12,646 nt of DNA from Opitutia bacterium UBA953. GTDB lineage: Bacteria > Verrucomicrobiota > Verrucomicrobiia > Opitutales > UBA953. Below are positions 1 to 5,626 of the stretch, piece by piece. The position numbers were made by a program, and so were the translations under genes. The stretch covers positions 1-12,646 of the forward strand of contig DBCR01000029.1 in the NCBI GenBank assembly GCA_002293125.1. The letters run 5' to 3'. How positions within the stretch are numbered: the stretch's first letter is position 1; every line of letters starts with the position of its first letter. The notes under the pieces are model-generated. The model saw only the letters and a program-made list of their open reading frames with translations. It had not been told where the DNA came from and did not search any database.

Positions 1-1
1 C

Positions 2-505
2 GGCACCACCGACATCTACGTCACTGCCACTGGCAATAAGGATATCATCACGCTCGAGCACCTGACCAAGATGAAGGATCAGGCCATCGTCTGTAACATC
101 GGCCACTTCGACAACGAGATCCAGGTCGTCCGCCTCAACGCCCACAAGGGTGCCAAGAAGGACACCATCAAGCCGCAGGTTGACCGCTACACGTTCAAGG
201 ACGGTCGCCAGCTCTACATGCTCGCTGAAGGCCGCCTCGTGAACCTCGGTTGCGCCACCGGCCACCCGAGCTACGTGATGTCGACCTCCTTCGCCAATCA
301 GGTCCTCGCCCAGTTGCACCTCTGGGAGACCCGCGCGACCGCCAAGCCCGGCGTCGTCGTCCTCCCGAAGCACCTCGACGAAGAAGTCGCTCGTCTCCAC
401 CTCGGCAAGCTTGGCGCCAAGCTGACGATCCTCTCCAAGGAGCAGGCTTCGTACATCGGCGTCAACCAGTGCGGCCCGTTCAAGCCCGATAGCTATCGTT
501 ACTAA
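2..505 (+). CDS. ahcY: S-adenosylhomocysteinase, C-terminal part (5' end outside window)
   Basis: Cytosolic enzyme that hydrolyses S-adenosylhomocysteine to adenosine and homocysteine, removing the inhibitory product of methyltransferases and feeding the methyl cycle. The visible 167 residues enter in frame at base 2, within the NAD-binding domain (TTDIYVTATGNKDIIT, then MKDQAIVCNIGHFDNEI). They continue through YMLAEGRLVNLGCATGHPS and MSTSFANQVLAQ to the family's usual C-terminal end KPDSYRY, which supplies the NAD-contacting tail. The gene is intact as far as seen; only its start is missing. It ends at TAA and is followed by a stem-loop at 507-525 and an intrinsic terminator at 567-597, so it is the last gene of its transcription unit. 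The family assignment is close to certain from these motifs. Confidence 0.97.
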   Translation, partial: GTTDIYVTATGNKDIITLEHLTKMKDQAIVCNIGHFDNEIQVVRLNAHKGAKKDTIKPQVDRYTFKDGRQLYMLAEGRLVNLGCATGHPSYVMSTSFANQVLAQLHLWETRATAKPGVVVLPKHLDEEVARLHLGKLGAKLTILSKEQASYIGVNQCGPFKPDSYRY

Positions 506-506
506 G

Positions 507-525
507 CGCGACGCTTCGCGTCGCG
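507..525 (+). other. Stop-adjacent stem-loop after ahcY
   Basis: A perfect 8-bp stem (CGCGACGC with GCGTCGCG) closes a TTC loop and begins 2 nt after the ahcY stop. No T-tract follows, so it is more likely an mRNA 3'-end structure than a terminator by itself. Comparable hairpins begin 1 nt after the stops at 5420, 6875 and 7140. Confidence 0.7.
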
Positions 526-566
526 AGGGTCACGTGGGCAAGGGGACACGGTGACAAGGGGAAGTG

Positions 567-597
567 AAGAGGGCGCCTGCGGGCGCCCTCTTTGTTT
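567..597 (+). terminator. Rho-independent terminator of ahcY
   Basis: An 11-bp GC-rich stem (AAGAGGGCGCC pairing with GGCGCCCTCTT) with a TGCG loop is followed by TTTGTTT. This is a textbook intrinsic terminator about 60 nt after the ahcY stop. Confidence 0.9.
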
Positions 598-598
598 G

Positions 599-623
599 GT
601 AGGGATGCGATGACATCGCATCC
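599..623 (+). repeat. Family C palindrome (GTAGGG head, GGATGCGATG arms)
   Basis: GTAGGG runs into a perfect 10-bp inverted repeat, GGATGCGATG and CATCGCATCC, separated by one base. The same palindrome recurs at 2720-2740. A version with a compensated base change is at 9811-9831. From 624 to 691 I see nothing definable. Confidence 0.75.
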
Positions 624-691
624 GCGCTGTCAGCGCCCACTTACCGTTCACCCGGCGCCGCGATTTCGCCTGCGGATTTCAGCTGTTAAAT

Positions 692-765
692 TGGCAGGGA
701 AGGATGGAGTCGAACCATCGCCAGCGGATTTGGAGACCGCTGTGCTACCGTAACACTTCTTCCCC
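692..765 (-). tRNA. tRNA-Trp (anticodon CCA)
   Basis: Read on the minus strand this 74-nt stretch folds as a cloverleaf. The acceptor is GGGGAAG with CTTCCCT, and the D arm is GTG/CAC with the GG-containing loop TTACGGTAG. The anticodon loop CTCCAAA gives CCA (Trp). A 4-nt variable loop follows, then T arm GATGG/CCATC with loop TTCGACT, discriminator G and an encoded CCA tail. Three points are unusual: a G-U first acceptor pair, only 3 bp in the D stem, and a T-T mismatch closing the anticodon loop. It may be the working tRNA-Trp or a slightly decayed extra copy; the encoded CCA and perfect T arm favour a working gene. Confidence 0.78.
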
Positions 766-775
766 GTGAGCCTAC

Positions 776-804
776 ATTTAGGGGAATCACGTCCCCAAAA
801 GCAA
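776..804 (-). promoter_or_regulatory. Possible sigma-70-type promoter of the tRNA
   Basis: On the minus strand a TTGCTT box (799-804) and a CTAAAT box (776-781) are separated by 17 nt. The -10-like box ends 10 nt before the tRNA 5' end. The spacing suits a short-leader tRNA promoter, but the -10 match is weak. Confidence 0.3.
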
Positions 805-854
805 CCAGAAGAGCGCGTCCCCGGTCGCCCTTTTTGTTTAAATACAGGAACTCC

Positions 855-887
855 GAGGGAAACCGGAGACCGGATGGTGTGCTGGGG
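855..887 (-). repeat. Family A half-element
   Basis: GAGGGAAACCGGAGACCGG followed by ATGGTGTGCTGGGG is, in reverse complement, one half of the A element seen whole at 5627-5707. It runs from the central CCCCAGC to one terminal repeat. The other half is absent, and a family C palindrome abuts at the break. Confidence 0.6.
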
Positions 888-914
888 GTAGGGACAGCAC
901 CACGTGCTGTCCTA
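888..914 (+). repeat. Family C palindrome (GGACAGCAC arms)
   Basis: GTAGGG leads into 9-bp perfect arms, GGACAGCAC and GTGCTGTCC, around a CAC loop, and ends in CCTA. A near-identical copy in the opposite orientation lies at 7051-7077. Confidence 0.7.
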
Positions 915-915
915 A

Positions 916-957
916 GTGCAAAAGTGCAAATCGGCCTGCGGCCTGTGCAAAGGTGTA
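916..957 (+). repeat. Small GTGCAAA cluster with a short hairpin
   Basis: GTGCAAA occurs at 916, 924 and 945, with a GGCC-TGC-GGCC hairpin between the second and third copies. No coding function is visible. It may be decayed repeat material. Confidence 0.4.
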
Positions 958-964
958 AAAGTCG

Positions 965-997
965 GGTGGTGGCGGTTAGCGGTTGGCGGTTGGGAAC
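965..997 (-). repeat. Family D repeat, copy 1
   Basis: In reverse complement this reads TTCCCAACCGCCAACCGC and continues TAACCGCCACC. It matches the D copies at 9410-9447 and 9839-9878 apart from scattered substitutions. Confidence 0.55.
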
Positions 998-1021
998 ACA
1001 TCAGAGGCAAAGTCGCCGATA

Positions 1022-1050
1022 CAGGTGGCGGGTGGCAGCCCCAGGTGGCG
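1022..1050 (+). repeat. Family G repeat, copy 1
   Basis: CAGGTGGCGGGTGGCAGCCC, then an AGGTGGC. The same string in reverse complement lies at 2752-2787. Confidence 0.5.
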
Positions 1051-1059
1051 GGATTCATT

Positions 1060-1129
1060 CTCAGGTCCCGGGTCTCGGCCATCGGGGATCAGGTTCAGGG
1101 GCTCGGGTTCAGGTACAGGTCCGGGGTAG
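1060..1129 (+). repeat. Family B repeat, copy 1
   Basis: CAGGTCCCGGGTCTCGGCCA, then a run of CAGG/TTCAGG words ending in CCGGGGTAG. Other copies are at 3881-3952 (inverted), 9331-9400 and 9661-9730. Read in the same frame, all encode a VPGLGHR-like string, but without a shared gene context. Confidence 0.75.
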
Positions 1130-1140
1130 GCGGTCGGCAC

Positions 1141-1225
1141 TCAAGGGGAAACCGGAAACCGGGAAGTTAGCTGGAGATATAATGTCCGAAGCATCTATCC
1201 CGGTTTCCGGTCTCCCTTTGCTTGA
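1141..1225 (+). repeat. Family A element, copy 1
   Basis: Outer termini TCAAG and CTTGA enclose GGGAAACCGG-type inverted repeats around an AT-richer centre with AGCTGGAGATATAATG. The CCGGAAA unit is duplicated in tandem in this copy. Whole copies also lie at 2803-2888, 3792-3869 and 5627-5707. Confidence 0.75.
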
Positions 1226-1330
1226 TGCCGCTGCTTCGCAGCATGCCAGCGTGCCAGCATGTCCCCTCGCGCCCCTACCTCCTGTCTCGCCTCCAGCCCT
1301 CGGGCCCTCTAATCCTCGGGCCCTCGAAAC

Positions 1331-2104
1331 ATGCGCTCCCTCCTCGCCCTCCTTTTCGCCGCTTCGCTCTTCGCCGCCGAACGTCCCGCGGTCGATCACG
1401 CCGCCTACACGGCCGCGCTGAAGGATTTCCGTAAGGGCACGTCGAAGTCCATCGATACGTTGAAGAGGGCCGATGCGCCCGTTGCCGCGCGCCTCGCCGC
1501 CGTCGATGATGTGCGCGAACGCCTCGTCGAGGAGCCGACCTCCCCGCTGGTCGGCGAAGTCGCCGCACTGCTCGGCTCGACCGACGTCGAGACCGCCAAA
1601 CTCCTCCTCGCCGCGCTCGCCGAAGCGAAGGCCGCTGGTGCCACCGCCCAGGTCGCGGCGCTCGCTTCGAAGGCGGATTCGCCCCTCCGCATCCCCGCCG
1701 CGCTCGCCCTCGCCGAGGTCGGCGGTGCCAAGGCCGTGCCGGTGCTGGCTTCGCTCGCTAAGGACGAGGCCCTTGCCGAGAATATCCAGGACGCGTTGGT
1801 GAAGGTCGCCGGCCCTGGCGTAACCGACGCGTTCGTCGCCGGCATCAGCGATACCAAGGCCGACGTCTCCGCGCGTAACGCTCTCATCAAGGCTGCCGTC
1901 GGACGTAATCTCCGCTCCGTCGCCGGTGCCCTGTGCGTCGCGATCAAGGAAGAGTCCATGCGCCTCGAATGTCAGAAGGCCTTGCTCAAACTCGCCCAGC
2001 CGTCCGACCTCGTTGCTTTGCGCGACGCCGAGAAAGCTGTCACGAACGAGACGACCAAGGGCGCCCTCGGCCGCCTGATCAAGAAGTTGGAAGCGGTGAA
2101 ATAA
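1331..2104 (+). CDS. Exported HEAT-repeat-like protein
   Basis: A 257-residue protein with an N-terminal signal peptide (MRSLLALLFAASLFAAE; probable AxA-type cleavage near residues 15-17), so it is exported. The rest is alanine- and leucine-rich helical sequence with HEAT-like pairs. The clearest is LRIPAALALAEVGGAKAVPV at about 119-138, and a weaker unit, NALIKAAVGRNLRSVAGAL, is at 183-201. No catalytic motif is visible; such proteins usually act as binding scaffolds. The ATG at 1331 is chosen because it begins the signal peptide. No Shine-Dalgarno precedes it, only a pyrimidine-rich leader with CCTCGA just before the start. The first 23 bases match the start of the ThuA gene on the other strand. 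The hydrolase gene follows 13 nt downstream and is probably co-transcribed. Coding status is firm; the role is unknown. Confidence 0.85.
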   Translation: MRSLLALLFAASLFAAERPAVDHAAYTAALKDFRKGTSKSIDTLKRADAPVAARLAAVDDVRERLVEEPTSPLVGEVAALLGSTDVETAKLLLAALAEAKAAGATAQVAALASKADSPLRIPAALALAEVGGAKAVPVLASLAKDEALAENIQDALVKVAGPGVTDAFVAGISDTKADVSARNALIKAAVGRNLRSVAGALCVAIKEESMRLECQKALLKLAQPSDLVALRDAEKAVTNETTKGALGRLIKKLEAVK

Positions 2105-2117
2105 GCGCACGCGCTCC

Positions 2118-2708
2118 ATGTCCGCCGAAGCCGGCATCAGGGTGGTGCTTGTCCATGGATTCCTGGACACTGGTTGGGTTTTCCGACGGATGAAGCTAAG
2201 GCTTGAGCGACAGGGCGCCGTCTGCCTGGTCCCGCGACTCCGTCCAAACGATGGGCGGGGCGGGCTTGTGACCTTGGCGGAAAACCTGAAGCGCGATATC
2301 GACGAAGCCTTCGGTCCTTCGGCGAAGATTCGGATTATTGCCTTCAGCATGGGCGGTTTGGTATCCCGGCACTATCTCCAGCTCCTTGGCGGGGCCGCGC
2401 GTTGTGAGAAGCTCTTCACGATTTCCTCGCCGCACCATGGTACCGCCACGGCGCGGCTTTATCCCAGCAAGGGCGCTCGCGATATGCGTCCCGGTAGCGC
2501 GTTCCTCCGCCGCCTGCGAGCGACCGAGGGGACGCTCCGCGGAGTCCAGCTCGTCTCCTATCGCACGCCGTTGGACCTGATGATCCTGCCGGCGACGAGT
2601 TCCGAGTGGGCGCCGGCGCTGAACCTCGACTTCCCCGTCTTGCTGCATCCCTTGATGCTTTCCGATAGGGATGTCCTCAGCGACGTCGAGCGGCGTTTGA
2701 CGAGGTAG
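2118..2708 (+). CDS. Alpha/beta hydrolase, lipase-like
   Basis: A 196-residue serine hydrolase of the alpha/beta fold, resembling small bacterial lipases and esterases. LVHGF at 11-15 supplies the oxyanion-hole region. IIAFSMGGLVSRHY at 73-86 holds the nucleophile elbow with Ser77. ISSPHHGT at 102-109 is the conserved strand-turn found in lipases. Asp153 (TPLDLMILP) and His177 (LLHPLML) are well placed to complete the triad. No signal peptide is seen, so it is probably cytosolic; the substrate is unknown, likely an ester. It follows the HEAT gene by 13 nt and probably shares its transcript. The stop TAG at 2706-2708 lies inside the GTAGGG word that heads the following family C palindrome, so the repeat sits right at the gene end. 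Confidence 0.88.
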   Translation: MSAEAGIRVVLVHGFLDTGWVFRRMKLRLERQGAVCLVPRLRPNDGRGGLVTLAENLKRDIDEAFGPSAKIRIIAFSMGGLVSRHYLQLLGGAARCEKLFTISSPHHGTATARLYPSKGARDMRPGSAFLRRLRATEGTLRGVQLVSYRTPLDLMILPATSSEWAPALNLDFPVLLHPLMLSDRDVLSDVERRLTR

Positions 2709-2740
2709 GGTGCGCGAGCGGATGCGATGTCATCGCATCC
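2705..2740 (+). repeat. Family C palindrome overlapping the hydrolase stop codon
   Basis: GTAGGG at 2705-2710 includes the TAG stop. A perfect 10-bp inverted repeat, GGATGCGATG and CATCGCATCC, follows at 2720-2740. It differs from the 603-623 copy only at the central base (T instead of A). Confidence 0.7.
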
Positions 2741-2751
2741 CTCCCTTCTCC

Positions 2752-2787
2752 CGCCACCTGCCACCCGGGGCTGCCACCCGCCACCTG
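2752..2787 (-). repeat. Family G repeat, copy 2
   Basis: The reverse complement gives CAGGTGGCGGGTGGCAGCCC as at 1022-1050. Here it is separated from any B copy. Confidence 0.5.
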
Positions 2788-2802
2788 AATCGAGTCATCT
2801 GC

Positions 2803-2888
2803 TCAAAGGGAGACCGGAGACCGGAAAGTATGCTTCGGTCATGTGCACCCTCGCCAACCATCCGGTTCCCCCATGGTGCCCCCTTTGA
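2803..2888 (-). repeat. Family A element, diverged copy
   Basis: TCAAAGGGAGACCGGAGACC at the left and CCCTTTGA at the right form the terminal inverted repeat. The centre keeps GCTTCGG but has lost the CCCCAGC word. It lies between the convergent hydrolase and ThuA genes rather than upstream of a gene. Confidence 0.65.
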
Positions 2889-2908
2889 GTCCTGCCTCTC
2901 CCTACATT

Positions 2909-2923
2909 CGATACTCCATACCC
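2909..2923 (-). repeat. Short GAGTAT (family E) copy at the ThuA stop
   Basis: On the ThuA strand the sequence after the stop reads GGTATGGAGTATCG. This is the family E word in the same gene-relative orientation as after the Gfo/Idh gene. Confidence 0.5.
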
Positions 2924-3690
2924 TATTTCCGAAGCGCCCAGATTACCCCTCCGTTGAGGTGCTGGACGAATTCCGGCTCGGAGAAGGATTCCTTGGTGTG
3001 ACCTCCGGCGGTGTAGAACATACGTCCTTTGCCGACGTCCTTGCACCAGGCGATCGGGTGGTTTTCGCCGTTCTTGCCGCCTTCGTACGTCTTTTCGTCA
3101 AGGAGGATGAGGACGACGTTGTCGGCCTGCAGGTTCCGGAAATTGTACCACTCATCCTTGCGCTTCCATTCCGCCGGCAGGTGCTTGGTGGAGGGGTGGT
3201 CCTTGACGACCGGCCGCAAGGTGGCGGGCTGGATCTTCGGATGGCCGGCGAAATAGCCGCCGATCATCTGGCCGTACCAAGGCCACTTATATTCGGTGTC
3301 CGAAGCCGCGTGCACACCCACGAAAGCGCCGCCGTTTTCCATCCAGGCTTGGAAAGCCGCGCGACGGGGTTCAGCGGCCTTCGCCGCGGCATCCTTGGCT
3401 TCCTTGGGGGCGTCCTTGGCGACGACGTCGCTCATGATATCTCCGGTGGTGCTCATGAAGGCGACCGCACGATACCTCGCGAGGTTCTCGGCGGTGAAGA
3501 CCGCGGCGTCTTCGGTGATGTCGACCTCGAGGCCGGCGGCCTTGAACTGCTTCGCGAGCAGCTCGTTGCCGAGCGGAATCGAATCCTTGTGCCGGAAGCC
3601 GGCGGTCTTCGAGAAGACCAAGGCGCGGTTAGGTTCGGCAGCCAGGGCGACCACCGAGGCGAGGAGGAGGGCGAGGAGGGAGCGCATCAT
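2923..3690 (-). CDS. Secreted ThuA-like domain protein
   Basis: A 255-residue protein of the ThuA (trehalose-utilisation-like) family, which has a class I glutamine-amidotransferase-like fold. It is frequent in Verrucomicrobiota and Planctomycetes and thought to act in carbohydrate metabolism. The signal peptide is MMRSLLALLLASVVALAAE. Family motifs are KTAGFRHKDSIP at 28-39, GGAFVGVHAASDTEY at 120-134, WPWYGQMIGGYFAGHP at 136-151, DHPST at 164-168, DEWYNF at 179-184, and HPIAWCKDVGKGRMFYTAGG at 211-230. Length is normal for a single-domain member. ATG codons at 3690 and 3687 are equally possible; both start the signal peptide. A longer upstream reading frame to 3795 runs into the inverted repeat and is unlikely. 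The leader is pyrimidine-rich on the gene strand with CCTCGA before the start. The enzymatic role is not established. Confidence 0.93.
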   Translation of the reverse strand: MMRSLLALLLASVVALAAEPNRALVFSKTAGFRHKDSIPLGNELLAKQFKAAGLEVDITEDAAVFTAENLARYRAVAFMSTTGDIMSDVVAKDAPKEAKDAAAKAAEPRRAAFQAWMENGGAFVGVHAASDTEYKWPWYGQMIGGYFAGHPKIQPATLRPVVKDHPSTKHLPAEWKRKDEWYNFRNLQADNVVLILLDEKTYEGGKNGENHPIAWCKDVGKGRMFYTAGGHTKESFSEPEFVQHLNGGVIWALRK

Positions 3691-3791
3691 GATCGAGGAC
3701 ACGTGGAATAGAGGGCACGAGGGCCGGAGGCAAGCGCGGCGGGGCCGCGAGGGGACACGCTGGCACGCTGGCATGCTGCGAAGCAGCGGCA

Positions 3792-3869
3792 TCAAGCAAA
3801 GGGAGACCGGAAACCGGGATAGAAGCTTCAGACATTATATCCCCAGCTAACTTCCCGGTTTCCCCTTGA
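3792..3869 (-). repeat. Family A element, copy within the right arm
   Basis: TCAAGCAAAGGGAGACCGGA at one end and TTCCCCTTGA at the other. The centre, ATTATATCCCCAGC, is the inverse of the 1141-1225 copy but lacks its 7-nt tandem duplication. Confidence 0.75.
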
Positions 3870-3880
3870 GTGCCGACCGC

Positions 3881-3952
3881 CTACCCCGGACCTGTACCTG
3901 AACCCGAGCACCCGTACCTGAACCCCGATGGCCGAGACCCGAGACCTGAGAA
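3881..3952 (-). repeat. Family B repeat, copy 2 (inverted)
   Basis: The reverse complement carries CAGGTCTCGGGTCTCGGCCA and ends at CCGGGGTAG. It belongs to the right arm of the long inverted repeat. Confidence 0.7.
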
Positions 3953-3958
3953 TGAATC

Positions 3959-3995
3959 CCCCACCTAACCATCCGGTTTCCGGTTCCCCCTTGAG
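3959..3995 (+). repeat. Family A half-element before the Gfo/Idh gene
   Basis: CCATCCGGTTTCCGGTTCCC followed by CCTTGA is one half of an A element, broken near the central CCCC word like the half at 855-887. It lies just outside the right inverted arm. Confidence 0.6.
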
Positions 3996-4130
3996 CGCAT
4001 GTCTTTTCTGGTCCTCCTGTCCTCCGGCCCTCGTGTCCTCGAATCCGCTTTCCCTCCTTTCCTCGGAACGTTTCCCCTGTTACACCTGTCCTACCCTTAC
4101 CCCTGCCCCCACCCCCCTATCCCTCCTCAG
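3996..4130 (+). promoter_or_regulatory. Pyrimidine-rich leader of the Gfo/Idh gene
   Basis: This spacer is strongly C/T-biased on the coding strand, with CCTC words, and ends CCCTCCTCAG directly before the ATG at 4131. It has no Shine-Dalgarno. I see no clear -35/-10 pair. It is open in the gene's frame back to 3999, but the low-complexity translation does not look like protein. Confidence 0.4.
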
Positions 4131-5420
4131 ATGTCTCAACTGAATCGTCGTTCATTCTTGAAGAACACCGCCCTCGCTGGCGCTGTCCTCGGCTTCCCCT
4201 CCATCATCCCGGCCTCCGCGCTCGGCAAGGATGGCACGGTCGCTCCCAGTAATCGCCTCCAGCTCGTCGGCATCGGCCTGAAGGCCCAAGGGGGCGGCGT
4301 CATGCGCCAGCTGATGTCCAAGAAGGGCGTCCAAGTCATCGCGGTCTGCGATGTCGACCGCCGCGTGCTGAAGTCCTCTGCCGAAGGCGTGGTGAAGAAG
4401 GGCATGGCCGCCCCGAACCAGTATGTCGATTTCCGCGAGATGCTCGCGAAGGAGAAGCCCGACGCCGCCGTCCACGGCTTGCCTGACCATTGGCACGGCG
4501 TCATCAGCTGCGCGCTCCTCCGCGCCGGCATCGACGTCTACGGTGAGAAGCCGCTCGCGAAGACCTGGGCTGAAGGCAAGGCGATCACCGACGCGGTGAA
4601 GGAGAACGGCCGCGTCTGGCAGACGGGCATGTGGCAGCGCTCCACCCCGAATTTCCGTCGCGGCGTCGAACTCGTCCGTAACGGCATGCTCGGCAAGATC
4701 ATCAAGGTCGAAGTCGGTACCGGCCCGAACAAGCACGCCATGCCGCCCGCCCCGCAGCCAGGCGAGAAAGCTCCGGCTGAAGTCGACTACGATATGTGGG
4801 TCGGCCCGTCCGCCGATTTCGCCTACGATCCGCGCGTCTTCCATTTCCACTGGCGCTGGCACATGAATTTCGGCGGCGGCCAGCTCCTTGACTGGGTCTG
4901 CCACCATCCCGACATCGCTGCCTGGGCCATGGGCAAGGATGCCGAGTATCCGGTGTCCGTCGTCGGGTCGGGCAAACTCCGCGAAGGGCCTTGGGATTCC
5001 CATGCCGAATATGATTACACCGTGGGCTACGCCGACGGCTTCCAGATGTCGGTCAGCAGTTCGTTCATGGGTATCCGCTTCATCGGTGAGAAGGGCGAAC
5101 TCTACGTCAATCGCGGCAAGCAGGAATGCTCCATCCCCGGCCTCTGGGAAAAGGACCTCGGTCCGGATGCTTGGCGCTGTCCCGGCACGACCGATCACTT
5201 CCAGGATTTCGTCGACTGCGTGCAGTCCCGCCGTCGCCCACTTGCGCACGCCATGGCCGCGCACTATACTACGACCATCGGCCACCTCGGCAACGCCGCG
5301 GTCTTCACCGGCCGTAAGCTCAAGTTCGACGGCGCCGCCGGTAAGTTCATCGACGACGCCGGCGCGACCGCGATGCTCTCGCGCGAACTCCGCAAGCCCT
5401 GGTCGCTGGAGAAGATCTGA
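4131..5420 (+). CDS. Tat-exported Gfo/Idh/MocA-family oxidoreductase
   Basis: A 429-residue NAD(P)-dependent oxidoreductase of the Gfo/Idh/MocA family, which acts on sugars, inositols and glycan-derived substrates. It begins with a twin-arginine signal (NRRSFLKNTALAGAVLG, arginines at 6-7), so the folded, cofactor-loaded enzyme is exported. The Rossmann part has LVGIGLKAQGGG at 45-56, VIAVCDVD at 69-76, PDHWH at 118-122 and EKPLA at 139-143. The C-terminal alpha/beta half has HFHWRWHMNFGGGQLLDW at 238-255, then HHPDIAAW. This arrangement is common in exported members from Verrucomicrobiota and Planctomycetes. ATG 4131 is chosen because it places the Tat motif at the N-terminus; an upstream ATG at 3999 would bury it. 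A stem-loop follows the stop at once. The ThuA neighbour fits a shared carbohydrate role, but the substrate is not readable. Confidence 0.95.
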   Translation: MSQLNRRSFLKNTALAGAVLGFPSIIPASALGKDGTVAPSNRLQLVGIGLKAQGGGVMRQLMSKKGVQVIAVCDVDRRVLKSSAEGVVKKGMAAPNQYVDFREMLAKEKPDAAVHGLPDHWHGVISCALLRAGIDVYGEKPLAKTWAEGKAITDAVKENGRVWQTGMWQRSTPNFRRGVELVRNGMLGKIIKVEVGTGPNKHAMPPAPQPGEKAPAEVDYDMWVGPSADFAYDPRVFHFHWRWHMNFGGGQLLDWVCHHPDIAAWAMGKDAEYPVSVVGSGKLREGPWDSHAEYDYTVGYADGFQMSVSSSFMGIRFIGEKGELYVNRGKQECSIPGLWEKDLGPDAWRCPGTTDHFQDFVDCVQSRRRPLAHAMAAHYTTTIGHLGNAAVFTGRKLKFDGAAGKFIDDAGATAMLSRELRKPWSLEKI

Positions 5421-5435
5421 CGCGGCGAAGCCGCG
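5421..5435 (+). other. Stop-adjacent stem-loop after the Gfo/Idh gene
   Basis: CGCGGC and GCCGCG form a perfect 6-bp stem around a GAA loop, starting with the first base after the TGA stop. No T-tract follows. Confidence 0.65.
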
Positions 5436-5439
5436 CTCA

Positions 5440-5468
5440 GAGTATGGAGTATCGAGTATAGAGTATCG
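5440..5468 (+). repeat. GAGTAT array (family E)
   Basis: GAGTAT occurs four times in a row with 1-2 nt between copies (GAGTATGGAGTATCGAGTAT and onward). It lies just after the Gfo/Idh gene on the coding strand. Confidence 0.75.
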
Positions 5469-5476
5469 GGGGATGG

Positions 5477-5508
5477 TAGGGACGGCTCTCCGAGCCGTCC
5501 TTTTATTT
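5477..5508 (+). terminator. Family C palindrome that resembles an intrinsic terminator
   Basis: GTAGGG leads into 9-bp arms, GGACGGCTC and GAGCCGTCC, around a TCC loop, followed by TTTTATTT. It has terminator form and lies 60 nt after the Gfo/Idh stop, so it may end that transcript. Confidence 0.7.
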
Positions 5509-5520
5509 GGGCTGTCTTGA

Positions 5521-5547
5521 GGTAGGGTCGGGACCGCGTCACGACAT
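5521..5547 (+). repeat. Weak family C copy
   Basis: GGTAGGGTCGGGACCGCGTC resembles the better-paired unit at 6944-6970 (GGGGCGCGACTGCGTCGCG), but its arms no longer pair well. Confidence 0.4.
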
Positions 5548-5558
5548 AGCTGCCTCGG

Positions 5559-5612
5559 GTGGGGCCGACCACCCTTGGTCGGCCTCGGCCAAGCAAGGAT
5601 GCTTGGCCCTAC
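5559..5612 (+). repeat. Composite family C double hairpin, copy 1
   Basis: Two adjacent perfect 9-bp hairpins. GGCCGACCA pairs with TGGTCGGCC over a CCCT loop, and GGCCAAGCA pairs with TGCTTGGCC over an AGGA loop. The unit is framed by GTGGG and CCTAC. Related units are at 6980-7033 and 9879-9934. Confidence 0.75.
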
Positions 5613-5626
5613 CTCATTACATGAAC

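Larger units (their letters stand above)
1043..1271 (+). repeat. Left arm of a long inverted repeat (partner 3746-3966)
   Basis: This arm contains a family B copy (1060-1129), a family A copy (1141-1225) and the GCTGC-TTC-GCAGC hairpin with the following ATGCCAGC-rich tail (1228-1260). The same order with nearly the same bases is found inverted at 3746-3966. The two arms enclose the HEAT, hydrolase and ThuA genes. Main differences are one extra 7-nt AACCGGA unit in this arm and a few changes inside the B copy. The arm lies directly upstream of the HEAT gene, as its partner does for ThuA. Confidence 0.85.
3746..3966 (-). repeat. Right arm of the long inverted repeat (partner 1043-1271)
   Basis: The reverse complement repeats the left arm in the same order: AGGTGG, B copy, A copy, GCTGC-TTC-GCAGC hairpin, ATGCCAGC tail, GTCCCCTCGCG. 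It lies directly upstream of ThuA on the gene strand. Similarity resumes at the first codons, where ATGCGCTCCCTCCTCGCCCT is shared with the HEAT gene. Confidence 0.85.

Noticed and set aside
1178..1183. TATAAT inside the family A copy as a promoter for the HEAT gene
   Set aside because: No -35 box lies 16-18 nt upstream, and the hexamer is not conserved in the A copy before the 5811 gene.
834..1421. Open reading frame of 195 codons across the first spacer
   Set aside because: It is made of repeats C, A, B and the inverted arm, and runs through the HEAT gene's signal peptide in another frame. The translation is low-complexity and has no recognisable domain.
2710..3711. Plus-strand open frame of 333 codons opposite ThuA
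   Set aside because: It is the antisense shadow of the clear ThuA-like gene on the minus strand; its translation shows no family motifs.
1043..3966. The inverted arms as ends of an insertion sequence or composite transposon
   Set aside because: No transposase or integrase lies between or near them, and the arms are mosaics of repeats also found alone.
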